From an uncultured Lachnobacterium sp. (lineage in GTDB: Bacteria > Bacillota > Clostridia > Lachnospirales > Lachnospiraceae), in contig CALAST010000004.1 of the NCBI GenBank assembly GCA_937889225.1, positions 1 through 64,000 on the forward strand: a stretch of DNA of 64,000 nt. Reading direction: 5' to 3'. The notes beneath the pieces are model-generated. The model ran no database searches. It saw nothing but the letters and a program-made list of their open reading frames with translations, and was not told the DNA's origin. Shown here in pieces: positions 35,880-43,387 of the stretch. The position numbers and the translations under genes were made by a program. Numbering within the stretch: the stretch's first letter is position 1; every line of letters starts with the position of its first letter.

Positions 35880-36749
35880 ATGAGCTCAAGAATGGGAAGA
35901 CGTTTTCTTGCAGGAGCATTGGCTGGAATTGTATCATTTTGTACCAAAGACAACTTGAACTTATGAATTTTATTCTGTAGAATCCGGTGATACCTATGGT
36001 TGTATTTATGATGCAGAACAAAACGTATTGTATGCGGACAATGATGGTGGTGAGGACTTAAACTTTAGTATTACTGCCGAATTAGAAGCGGATACGGAAT
36101 ATTATTTGGCTGTCAGCTATTTTGAAATAGGGGCAGAAGGCGAAATTTCGTGGAAAATTGAGGAAGCTGTAGCTGATACACAAGAAGGTGCAGCAGAAGC
36201 CGTTGCGACAGCAGAGGATGCACAGGAAGTAACTGAGATAATAGAACAATTGACAGAATCAACAGAAACAGTTGCAGAAAGTGAGAACACAGAAGAATCA
36301 ACAGAATCCGTTACAGAAAGTAATGGAATGACAGAAACAGAAAAAAATCCATCACAAGAAGAAACTTAGGTGTGATTGGAGAATATGCATTCTATAAAAA
36401 TCAAACAATGAAAGAATTGACCATTCCAAAAACGGTTACGGAAATTCAGTATGCAGGATTTGGTGAGTGTGATTCTTTATGGATGAAAAATGATGGTACA
36501 TTTGCAGAAGTGCAGAGTGCAGTTGTAGATAAAGATGGTTATATGACTGTAAAACAGAGTCACTATTCTAGCTATGTAATCACAACGGAAGAACCAACGA
36601 ACGGAAGTTTTTCTGATACGAATAATAATACAAATAAAGAAGATACTTCACCACCAACAGGTGATGTTTCTATGATGGGTATTTATTTGGTAATGGCTTT
36701 AACAGCATTGCTTATGATATTCGTATCAGGAAAAAAGTACAATAAATAA
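35880..36749 (+). pseudogene. Decayed copy of the LRR surface protein gene
   Basis: Begins with ATG and the same signal peptide start (MSSRMGRRFLAGALAGIVSF), then an internal deletion joins it out of frame to the pre-peptidase-C-like region (EFYSVESGDTYGCIYDAEQ). A further frame break at 36369-36372 leads to a short LRR scrap (IPKTVTEIQYAGF) and directly to the C-terminal anchor (TGDVSMMGIYLVMAL...KKYNK). Nearly all repeats are gone. It is a paralogue of the intact gene at 32392-35178. The intact ORFs 36028-36369 and 36372-36749 are pieces of it. Confidence 0.85.
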
Positions 36750-36800
36750 TCATACCATTTTATAAAAAATAAATAGAAGCTGTCAGGCTAAGAAAAATAT

Positions 36801-36855
36801 GCTCCCTTTTGAGCGAAACAAGTAAAAGGATAAAACTTGTCGCTTAGAAGGGAGC
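36801..36855 (+). terminator. Long hairpin after the decayed LRR gene
   Basis: GCTCCCTTTTGAGCG pairs with CGCTTAGAAGGGAGC, extended inside by ACAAGT/ACTTGT. The T-run is weak (TATTATT), so it may be an inefficient terminator or an insulating structure before the recombinase operon. Confidence 0.6.
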
Positions 36856-36865
36856 TATTATTATG

Positions 36866-36894
36866 TTTTATTTACTATCTTTTAATCATATATT
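36866..36894 (+). promoter_or_regulatory. Candidate sigma-E-like promoter of the cotJC-element recombinase
   Basis: CATATATT (36887-36894) fits the sigma-E -10 form CATANNNT. The -35, TTTTATT (36866-36872) at 14-nt spacing, matches KMATATT at 5 of 7. It lies 28 bp before the small ORF. Degenerate motifs in AT-rich DNA arise by chance, so this is tentative. Confidence 0.4.
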
Positions 36895-36921
36895 TTATAA
36901 AACGTATTTTTCAGGTTTTTG

Positions 36922-37092
36922 ATGAGGAAAATAGAAAAACAGAAAACAGATATTTTACATAAAATAAAGTTAACAGAAATAGAAAAACAATGCTTTTGCA
37001 AGGCTTTCAAACGAGGAATTTATAAAGAACTTTATGACAAAAAAATGCTGACAGATAATCAACTCAATCAACTATTAGCACGAAATGAGTAA
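36922..37092 (+). CDS. Small SHOCT-like ORF (56 aa) upstream of the recombinase
   Basis: A basic, helical protein with Cys pair QCFCK and a C-terminal IYKELYDKKMLTDNQLNQLL, which has the L-x3-(G/K)-(M/L)-(I/L)-T-x2-(E/Q)-L pattern of SHOCT motifs. Its end overlaps the recombinase start by 8 nt (ATGAGTAA). The spoVD element has a comparable small ORF at the same place. Candidate recombination directionality factor or regulator of the recombinase; this is inference from position. Confidence 0.6.
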   Translation: MRKIEKQKTDILHKIKLTEIEKQCFCKAFKRGIYKELYDKKMLTDNQLNQLLARNE

Positions 37093-38851
37093 TCCTATGA
37101 AAAAGACAATAAAAGTAGCCGCATATTGCAGAGTATCGACAGAAAAGGATGAGCAAATAAATTCATTAGCCAGCCAACGCCAATATTTTTGTGAATATAT
37201 TAAAAATCACCCGAACTGGGAACTTGCTGAGATATATTATGATGAGGGAATTAGTGGAACGCAGACTGCAAAACGGGCAGGTTTTAATCGGATGATGGAA
37301 GATGCGTTTTGTGGAACGATGGATTTGATTCTCACAAAAGAAGTAAGCCGATTTGCCAGAAATACCATAGATACGTTACTTTATACCAGAAAATTAAAAG
37401 ATTTGGGAATAGGCGTCATTTTTACTATAGATGCGATTGATACTCGTGAGCTGGATGGAGAATTAAGGCTTACAATTATGGCAAGCATTGCACAAGAAGA
37501 AAGCCGCAAAACCTCAGAGCGTGTCAAATGGGGACAAAAAAGGCGAATGGAACAAGGTGTTGTATTTGGAAGGGATTTGCTTGGCTATAACGTAAAAAAT
37601 GGAATTCTTACAATAAATGAAGAAGAAGCTCCTATTGTAAGGGCGATTTTTCATAAATACACAAACGAAGGAAAAGGAACATATGTCATTGCAAGAGAGT
37701 TATCAGAAGAAGGCATGAGACCGAAACGAATAGCACAATGGTCCAATGTAGTCATTCTTCGGGTATTGAAAAATGAAAAGTATGTAGGAGATTTATGCCA
37801 GAAAAAAACAATTACACCAAATTATCTGACCCATAAGAAAAAGTATAACAATGGGGAAGAGAAACTTATCATTATCCCTAACCATCATGAGCCGATTATT
37901 GAGCGTGAATTATGGAATCGGACACAGGAAGAATTAAAGAAACGGTCGATAACAGAAAATCAAAAAACAAAGTATAGCAATCGCTATTGGTGCAGCGGTA
38001 AATTGTACTGTGGAATTTGCGGCAGACATTTTGTGAGCAGAACGAAAAAATATAAAGATGGCATGACTTATAAAGCATGGCGTTGTTATGAGGCTGCTCA
38101 ACATGGCAGACGAAAAAGAGATGCATTCGGTAAAATGGTAGGATGCGAAAATCAATCTTATAATGAGCAGACACTTCTTGTTGCTGCAAAGTATGCGATT
38201 GACTGCATATGGGATGGTAATGCGGAATTTAAAGAAGAAATTAAGAACGAAATAATAGGCGAATTGAGAAGTATACAAAATGAGTCGCAAGAAGAGTTGC
38301 TTAAATGTAATATATCAAAAATAGAAAAAGAAATAGCAGTTTATCAAGAGAAAAAAAGAAAGCTGTTGGATGTATTATTAAATAATACAATAGATAGAAA
38401 GGCATTTGATGACCAAAATGCATGGTATGATTCTAAAATAAGTGGATTGAAAAAGCGATTATCTCAATATTTGGAAACAGAAAACTGTTATAAATATGAT
38501 AAGGAAGATAACACAAAAATGGAGAAGTATACATTTGCTTTAGAGAAAATGATAAATTCAGAAATATGGGATAGTTCTATGCAAAAAGTAGAATTTATAA
38601 ATGAAAAACATTTCACAAGTTCAGATAATTGTACAAATAAGAATAATTTTATAGAACCAGAAAGTTATACGCTAAAACAATTATATAAAGAGATTATAAA
38701 TAAAATAATTCTTTATCCAAAAGGAGAACTACATATATTTTTTAATGAACTGCCATTTGCAATTCGGATGAAAGTGCAAACATCAGGAAAAAGGGAACGA
38801 TATCGAACAGAAATGGTAGAGATAGAAATATTATTTTCAAAAATTTTGTAA
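37085..38851 (+). CDS. Large serine recombinase of the cotJC element
   Basis: 588 residues. N-terminal resolvase domain with catalytic Ser18 in AAYCRVSTEKDEQINSL and the Arg-rich VSRFARNTID; a recombinase domain (GRDLLGYNVKNG; ILKNEKYVGD form) follows; a zinc ribbon begins CGICGRHF; then a long coiled coil (about 400-470). This is the phiC31/SpoIVCA type that performs directional attP x attB recombination. It sits in the middle of the element in cotJC and is its most likely integrase/excisionase. A second ATG at 37097 is an alternative start. Confidence 0.93.
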   Translation: MSNPMKKTIKVAAYCRVSTEKDEQINSLASQRQYFCEYIKNHPNWELAEIYYDEGISGTQTAKRAGFNRMMEDAFCGTMDLILTKEVSRFARNTIDTLLYTRKLKDLGIGVIFTIDAIDTRELDGELRLTIMASIAQEESRKTSERVKWGQKRRMEQGVVFGRDLLGYNVKNGILTINEEEAPIVRAIFHKYTNEGKGTYVIARELSEEGMRPKRIAQWSNVVILRVLKNEKYVGDLCQKKTITPNYLTHKKKYNNGEEKLIIIPNHHEPIIERELWNRTQEELKKRSITENQKTKYSNRYWCSGKLYCGICGRHFVSRTKKYKDGMTYKAWRCYEAAQHGRRKRDAFGKMVGCENQSYNEQTLLVAAKYAIDCIWDGNAEFKEEIKNEIIGELRSIQNESQEELLKCNISKIEKEIAVYQEKKRKLLDVLLNNTIDRKAFDDQNAWYDSKISGLKKRLSQYLETENCYKYDKEDNTKMEKYTFALEKMINSEIWDSSMQKVEFINEKHFTSSDNCTNKNNFIEPESYTLKQLYKEIINKIILYPKGELHIFFNELPFAIRMKVQTSGKRERYRTEMVEIEILFSKIL

Positions 38852-38953
38852 CGAATAACAAGTTTCGTTGTTTCACAAATGGAAAGACAAAAGGAAATAG
38901 GTCGAAACCTTTATTGTAAAGAAAAGAAACGGTATTATCATTTGAAATTTTAA

Positions 38954-38982
38954 TTGTGGAAATCGTACAATTATGACATAAT
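38954..38982 (+). promoter_or_regulatory. Promoter of the AAA-ATPase-like gene
   Basis: TTGTGG at 38954-38959, 17-nt spacer, CATAAT at 38977-38982, 37 bp before the start codon. Confidence 0.5.
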
Positions 38983-39019
38983 AAAAGTAAACATAGGAAC
39001 AAGGAGAAGCATACAAAAT

Positions 39020-40609
39020 ATGGGAAACTATTTAAATCCGGGAAATGGAGCATTTGAGATATCTGTAAATGATGACATTTATATTGATAAAAGCGGTATC
39101 ATTTCTTTTGTCAACAATCGAATCGGTAAAAGAAAAAGGTTTCTCTGTGTCAGCAGACCAAGACGTTTTGGAAAATCAATGACAGCGGAAATGTTAGCAG
39201 CTTATTATGATAAAACCTGTAACTCACATAGATTATTCCAAAATCTGGAAATTGAAAAAGATATTTCATATGAAAAACATTTGAATCAGTATGACGTTAT
39301 TTTCTTAAATATTCAACAGTTTTTAAGAAAAGCAGGGGATTTAAGTAATTTAACATATTGTATTGAAGAATGTATTTTAAATGAAATTAGAGAAGCATAT
39401 CCAAAATATGTAGAGGATGGTAAAACTTATCTGCCGGATGTTTTGGAAAATATTTATCAAAAAGTACAGAATGAAAAAAAAGGTTTTATATTTATTATTG
39501 ATGAATGGGATTGTATTTTTAGAGTAGCAAAAAATGATATGGATACACAGAAAATGTATCTTGACTTTTTGCAGGATTTGTTTAAGGATAGAATTTATGT
39601 GAAAGTGGCATATATGACAGGAATTTTGCCGGTAAAAAAATATGGAACTCATTCAGCACTCAATATTTTTGATGAATTTTCCATGATTGCTCCTGGAAAA
39701 ATAGCAAAATATGTAGGTTTTACAGAATACGAAGTTCAAATGTTATGTGAAAAATATCATATGGATTTTTCGGAAACGAAAAAATGGTATGATGGCTATC
39801 GGTTTAAACAAGCTCCGCATATATATAATCCAAAATCTATTGTAGATGCAATGATGGAAGAAGATTTTGGAAGTTATTGGACGAATACGGAAACGTATGA
39901 GGCTTTACAAATATATATTGATTTGGATATGGATGGACTTCGGCAGGCAATTATTTCTATGCTTAGCGGTTCGGATATCGTAATTGATACAGGAACTTTT
40001 CAAAATGATATGACATCGTTTCGGTGTAAAGATGATATTTTGACGTTATTGGTACATCTTGGATATTTGGCATATGATGAAGTGGCACATTCTGTATTTA
40101 TACCAAATGAAGAAGTGCGTGATGAATTTATTCGTGCTGTTAAGAATGGAAACAGACCGGAGTTAGTAAAGGCAATTCAAAAATCAGATGAATTATTAGA
40201 TGCAACAATTCGGATGGATGCCCAAAAAGTTGCAGATTTAATAGAAGAAGCACATAGTGCAAATACATCGCCTATTTTTTACAATAATGAACAATCATTG
40301 CGAAGCGTGATTCAATTAGCTTATATTAGTAGAGTGGATGATTATCTGACAATTCAGGAATTACCAACAGGTATTGGATATGCAGATTTGGTGCTTTTAC
40401 CACGTAAAAATGCAGATAAACCAGCAATGATTATTGAGTTGAAATGGGACATGTCAGTAGAAGGAGCGATTGCACAGGTAAAAAAGAATCGGTATGTGGA
40501 AGCGATAGAGCATTATGGCGGAGAAATTTTACTGGTTGCCATAAATTATGATAAGAGCACAAAAAAGCATACTTGTGTAATTGAAAGGTATACTCCTCTA
40601 AGTGAATAA
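39020..40609 (+). CDS. AAA-ATPase-like protein with C-terminal PD-(D/E)XK nuclease-fold domain
   Basis: 529 residues. N-terminal P-loop ATPase with Walker A SRPRRFGKSMTAEM and Walker B-like FIFIIDEWDC; WYDGYRF is a family landmark. The C-terminus has the nuclease-fold core GYADLVLLP and AMIIELKW (PD-(D/E)XK_9 type). Such proteins are common and often multicopy in gut Firmicutes and Bacteroidetes, and their function is unknown. It is cargo of the cotJC element. AAGGAG lies 13 nt before the chosen ATG. A relic of a relative lies at 1338-1580. Confidence 0.85.
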   Translation: MGNYLNPGNGAFEISVNDDIYIDKSGIISFVNNRIGKRKRFLCVSRPRRFGKSMTAEMLAAYYDKTCNSHRLFQNLEIEKDISYEKHLNQYDVIFLNIQQFLRKAGDLSNLTYCIEECILNEIREAYPKYVEDGKTYLPDVLENIYQKVQNEKKGFIFIIDEWDCIFRVAKNDMDTQKMYLDFLQDLFKDRIYVKVAYMTGILPVKKYGTHSALNIFDEFSMIAPGKIAKYVGFTEYEVQMLCEKYHMDFSETKKWYDGYRFKQAPHIYNPKSIVDAMMEEDFGSYWTNTETYEALQIYIDLDMDGLRQAIISMLSGSDIVIDTGTFQNDMTSFRCKDDILTLLVHLGYLAYDEVAHSVFIPNEEVRDEFIRAVKNGNRPELVKAIQKSDELLDATIRMDAQKVADLIEEAHSANTSPIFYNNEQSLRSVIQLAYISRVDDYLTIQELPTGIGYADLVLLPRKNADKPAMIIELKWDMSVEGAIAQVKKNRYVEAIEHYGGEILLVAINYDKSTKKHTCVIERYTPLSE

Positions 40610-40616
40610 TGAAAAT

Positions 40617-40653
40617 AAAAACTGTCAGTATGTATATATACGGGCAGTTTTTT
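40617..40653 (+). terminator. Terminator at the right end of the cotJC element
   Basis: AAAACTG...CAGTTTTTT with an inner GTATATATAC palindrome; it ends 28 bp before the element boundary. Confidence 0.7.
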
Positions 40654-40864
40654 AGAGGGGCAATATTGATACTGATACACCGATATCAGTAAGTAGCCCC
40701 GCTACTTTACGGTTATGCATGGAATAACGTTGTGAAAGATATCGCATGGAAGCAGCGATTTCACCGTCTGGTCCACCGTATTGGCTCATAATAAACGAAG
40801 CCATTTTCGCATTTGGTCTGGTAATACAAATCGGATATTCTAATCTTTTTTCATAAATCCACAT
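40652..40864 (-). pseudogene. cotJC: cotJC 5' part (interrupted spore-coat manganese-catalase gene)
   Basis: Codes for CotJC residues 1-62, MWIYEKRLEYPI... to LLTDIG, then eight non-native residues (VSVSILPL) from the element before a stop at 40652. Host coding ends at 40679. The stretch SQYGGPDGEIAASMRYLSQRY is the conserved N-terminal metal-site region of spore-coat Mn catalases. It has GGAAGGAG before the ATG and follows cotJB by 1 nt. With the 3' part it restores a 198-residue protein. In this arrangement the cell cannot make full CotJC. Confidence 0.9.
40658..40681 (-). other. Recombination junction at the cotJC 5' side (att half-sites)
   Basis: ACC at 40679-40681 is the partner of 35725-35727. 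Element arm 40658-40678 (GGGCAATATTGATACTGATAC, one base over the quoting limit, so read as GGGCAATATTG + ATACTGATAC) mirrors the other end. Confidence 0.75.
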
Positions 40865-40865
40865 A

Positions 40866-41111
40866 CTATCTCACTCCTTCCCACGGCATTGGTGTTTCAA
40901 TCCATGTCCATCTGTCACGACAGGAAGCATCTGCGGTCAGAGGACCAAAATTTGCTTCATATTTTGCACGTGCATTGTTATACATTTCCAAACATTGGTC
41001 ATAATACTCCAACGCATCTGCATCTGTCGGGTGCGTATCCAAATACAGCTGCATATCAGTAACACAAAAGCCTAACATCATGACATATTCCATTAATTGT
41101 TTCTGATTCAT
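40866..41111 (-). CDS. cotJB: Spore coat protein CotJB
   Basis: 81 residues, a short helical protein with the family's MLGFCVTDMQLYLDTHPTD start, a central YYDQCLEMYNNARAKYE helix and the C-terminal WTWIETPMPWEGV. It forms part of the CotJ coat complex laid down by the mother cell. The ATG overlaps the cotJA stop (ATGA), and cotJC follows one nt after its stop. Confidence 0.93.
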   Translation of the reverse strand: MNQKQLMEYVMMLGFCVTDMQLYLDTHPTDADALEYYDQCLEMYNNARAKYEANFGPLTADASCRDRWTWIETPMPWEGVR

Positions 41112-41302
41112 CGTCTTACCCCTTTCCGTCCTAAAAATGGTTTATCCAATTCCGGAAAAATCGTTCCGACTTTTAATGCTTTTGCAGGTTCGTAAGTGTC
41201 ATGAAATTTTTGCCATGGAACATACGCCATTGCCAACACTTCATTGTCACAGGAATTCATGTTGCGTCTTGTACAAGTTGTACAATTCATATTTTTTTCC
41301 AT
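41108..41302 (-). CDS. cotJA: Spore coat-associated protein CotJA
   Basis: 64 residues. Cys-rich N-terminus (CTTCTRRNMNSC) followed by the conserved LAMAYVPWQKFHDTYEP and a GTIFPELDKPFLG ending, all typical of CotJA. First gene of cotJABC; AAAAAGGAGAG precedes its ATG. In B. subtilis the operon is driven by sigma-E in the mother cell; upstream here GCATATTTTA fits a sigma-E/K-like -10 on this strand (near 41333-41324). Confidence 0.92.
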   Translation of the reverse strand: MEKNMNCTTCTRRNMNSCDNEVLAMAYVPWQKFHDTYEPAKALKVGTIFPELDKPFLGRKGVRR

Positions 41303-41342
41303 AGAGTCTCTCCTTTTTGTTTATATTATAAAATATGCAAAT

Positions 41343-41440
41343 AAAAAGATTATGCCCCAAGTGAAATAAAAATGATATGCATTTATTTAGAAAAAAGATT
41401 ATGCCCCAAGTGAAATAAAAATGATATGCATTTATTTAGA
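41343..41440. repeat. Tandem 2 x 49-bp duplication upstream of cotJA
   Basis: Two head-to-tail copies, 41343-41391 and 41392-41440, of a unit containing GATTATGCCCCAAGTGAAAT. On the cotJ strand each carries GGGGCATAATC, which could contribute a -35-like or regulator site. The 41303-41734 gap otherwise holds the gltX promoter and two GTTACTG-type inverted repeats. Confidence 0.85.
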
Positions 41441-41542
41441 AAATAGAACAGTAAAATGGTAGAGACAAGAAAAAAGCATGTTACTGGTTGTGTAAACAGT
41501 AATAAAAGCAGCTGTCACAAATAAAGAATCAATTTATTATAG

Positions 41543-41571
41543 TTGCGAATCTAAGGGAAATAGTTTATAAT
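41543..41571 (+). promoter_or_regulatory. Promoter of gltX
   Basis: TTGCGA at 41543-41548, 17-nt spacer, TATAAT at 41566-41571. A later inverted repeat (TTTGTTACT...AGTAACAAA, about 41640-41679) would lie in the leader. Confidence 0.65.
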
Positions 41572-41734
41572 TTTTGTTGCATTAAAAATAGAAAATTTAA
41601 GTATTAAAAAATTGTCATTATGATGATGGTATAGTTAAAGGTTTGTTACTTGATGAGAAAATAGAACAGTAACAAATTGGAAAATTATACCAAGTCTCAT
41701 ACTGAAATTTAGAATAAACAAAAGGAGAATAATT

Positions 41735-43186
41735 ATGAGCAAAGTTAGAACCAGATTTGCACCAAGCCCAACAGGCAGAATGCACGTTGGAAATCTTCGT
41801 ACTGCGTTATACGCATACTTAATTACCAAACATGAAAATGGAGATTTTCTTTTAAGAATAGAAGATACTGACCAGGAACGTCTTGTAGAAGGTGCAGTTG
41901 ACATTATTTACCGCACATTGGAAAAAACAGGTCTTATCCATGATGAAGGACCGGATAAAGACGGTGGATGTGGTCCATATGTACAGAGCGAACGTCAGGC
42001 AAGCGGCATCTATTTAGAATATGCAAAAAAATTAATTGAAAAAGGCGAAGCTTACTATTGTTTTTGCGACAAAGAACGCTTAGAAACCTTGAAAACAACT
42101 GTGGCTGGTAAAGAAATCAGCATTTATGACAAACATTGCTTACATTTATCCAAAGAAGAAGTAGAAGCGAAACTTGCAGCAGGTATTCCATATGTTATTC
42201 GTCAAAATAATCCAACTGAAGGCACAACTACCTTTGCAGATGAAATTTATGGAGATATTTCCGTAGACAATGCAGAATTAGACGACATGATTTTAATTAA
42301 ATCTGACGGATATCCAACTTACAATTTTGCAAATGTAGTAGATGACCATTTAATGGGCATTACACATGTAGTACGTGGAAATGAATATTTGTCTTCTTCT
42401 CCAAAATACAACCGCCTTTATGAAGCATTTGGTTGGGAAGTGCCGGTATATGTACATTGTCCATTGATTACAGATGAAAACCATGCAAAATTAAGCAAAC
42501 GTTGCGGACATTCTTCTTTTGAAGATTTGATTGAACAAGGCTTTTTAACAGAAGCTGTTATCAACTTTGTGGCACTTTTGGGATGGAGTCCTTCCGATAA
42601 TCAGGAAATTATGTCTTTGCAGGAATTAATTGAAAAATTCGATTACCGTCATATGAGCAAATCTCCGGCTGTATTTGACTATACCAAGTTAAAATGGATG
42701 AATGGAGAATACATGAAAGCAATGGATTTTGATAAATTCTATGAAATGGCACTTCCATATATCAAAGAAGTCATTACGCGTGATATGGATTTTGCAAAAA
42801 TTGCAAAAATGGTACAGAGCCGTATCGAAGTATTTACCGATATCAAAGACCATATTGACTTCTTTGAAACATTGCCGGAATATGACATTACAATGTATAC
42901 CCATAAGAAGATGAAAACCAATGCAGAAACTTCTTTAGAAGTATTAAAAGATATTCTCCCACGCTTAGAAGCACAGGAAGATTACTCCAATGATGCGTTG
43001 TATGCACTTCTTTGTGAATATGTAGCAGAAAAAGGCGTAAAAAACGGTTATGTAATGTGGCCAATCCGTACCGCAGTTTCCGGTAAACAGATGACACCAG
43101 GCGGAGCAACCGAACTTATGGAATTATTAGGAAAAGAAGAATCCTTAAATCGTATCCGTAAGGGAATTGAAATGTTGTCAAATTAA
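41735..43186 (+). CDS. gltX: Glutamyl-tRNA synthetase
   Basis: 483 residues, class I synthetase charging tRNA-Glu (and possibly tRNA-Gln before amidation). HIGH-type motif in PSPTGRMHVGNLRTALYAYL; KMSKS-type loop HAKLSKRCG; LLRIEDTDQERLV is the glutamate-enzyme signature. AAAGGAG precedes the ATG. No T-box is seen upstream. It stands alone between the cotJ operon and the helicase gene. Confidence 0.96.
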   Translation: MSKVRTRFAPSPTGRMHVGNLRTALYAYLITKHENGDFLLRIEDTDQERLVEGAVDIIYRTLEKTGLIHDEGPDKDGGCGPYVQSERQASGIYLEYAKKLIEKGEAYYCFCDKERLETLKTTVAGKEISIYDKHCLHLSKEEVEAKLAAGIPYVIRQNNPTEGTTTFADEIYGDISVDNAELDDMILIKSDGYPTYNFANVVDDHLMGITHVVRGNEYLSSSPKYNRLYEAFGWEVPVYVHCPLITDENHAKLSKRCGHSSFEDLIEQGFLTEAVINFVALLGWSPSDNQEIMSLQELIEKFDYRHMSKSPAVFDYTKLKWMNGEYMKAMDFDKFYEMALPYIKEVITRDMDFAKIAKMVQSRIEVFTDIKDHIDFFETLPEYDITMYTHKKMKTNAETSLEVLKDILPRLEAQEDYSNDALYALLCEYVAEKGVKNGYVMWPIRTAVSGKQMTPGGATELMELLGKEESLNRIRKGIEMLSN

Positions 43187-43195
43187 GGGAAATTG

Positions 43196-43250
43196 CGATA
43201 GCAGTTATCGGTTATGAGTAAGTAATGAAGCGGATTGTGAATATCCGCTT
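43196..43250 (+). repeat. Dispersed two-hairpin intergenic repeat
   Basis: First hairpin CGATA-GCAGT-TATCG, linker GGTTATGAGTAAGTAATG, second hairpin AAGCGGAT-TGTGAAT-ATCCGCTT (43228-43250), followed by GACA. Confidence 0.75.
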
Positions 43251-43387
43251 GACATTCTTAAATTTGGGGTTATTTTTGTTTGAAAACAACAAAAGTAACC
43301 CCTTAAAATTATAAAACGAAAAATAATTCTACAAGAAAAAATAAATAGGTTAAAGTAAAAAATACGCCAATATAAAGGAGATATAAC

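Larger units (their letters stand above)
35728..40681 (+). mobile_element. Serine-recombinase element inserted in cotJC (about 4.95 kb)
   Basis: Bounded by a GGT direct repeat (gene strand) at 35725-35727 and 40679-40681. Removing one repeat plus the interior fuses Gly62 of CotJC to Thr63 in frame. Contents from left: duplicated leader hairpin, decayed LRR gene, strong hairpin, 56-residue SHOCT-like ORF, large serine recombinase, AAA-ATPase-like protein. The hybrid ends recombine to an attP-like site with a 4-nt AGGT centre. cotJ genes are mother-cell genes, so excision there would not damage the germ line. Whether excision occurs, and when, cannot be seen in sequence. Confidence 0.88.

Noticed and set aside
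35728..36021. The - strand cotJC 3' frame stays open upstream, giving an apparent 235-residue protein.
   Set aside because: Residues upstream of GTEELAHMEM come from the element and have no resemblance to Mn catalase; the native N-terminus is at 40679-40864.
35728..40681. Considered as a prophage or an integrative conjugative element.
   Set aside because: No phage structural, replication or conjugation genes are present; it has only recombinase, small ORF and cargo.
41343..41440. Considered as a CRISPR fragment because of the repeat.
   Set aside because: The two copies abut with no spacer and number only two; it is a simple tandem duplication.
41450..41734. Looked for a T-box before gltX.
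   Set aside because: No GGTGGNACC-type T-box sequence or Stem I was found.
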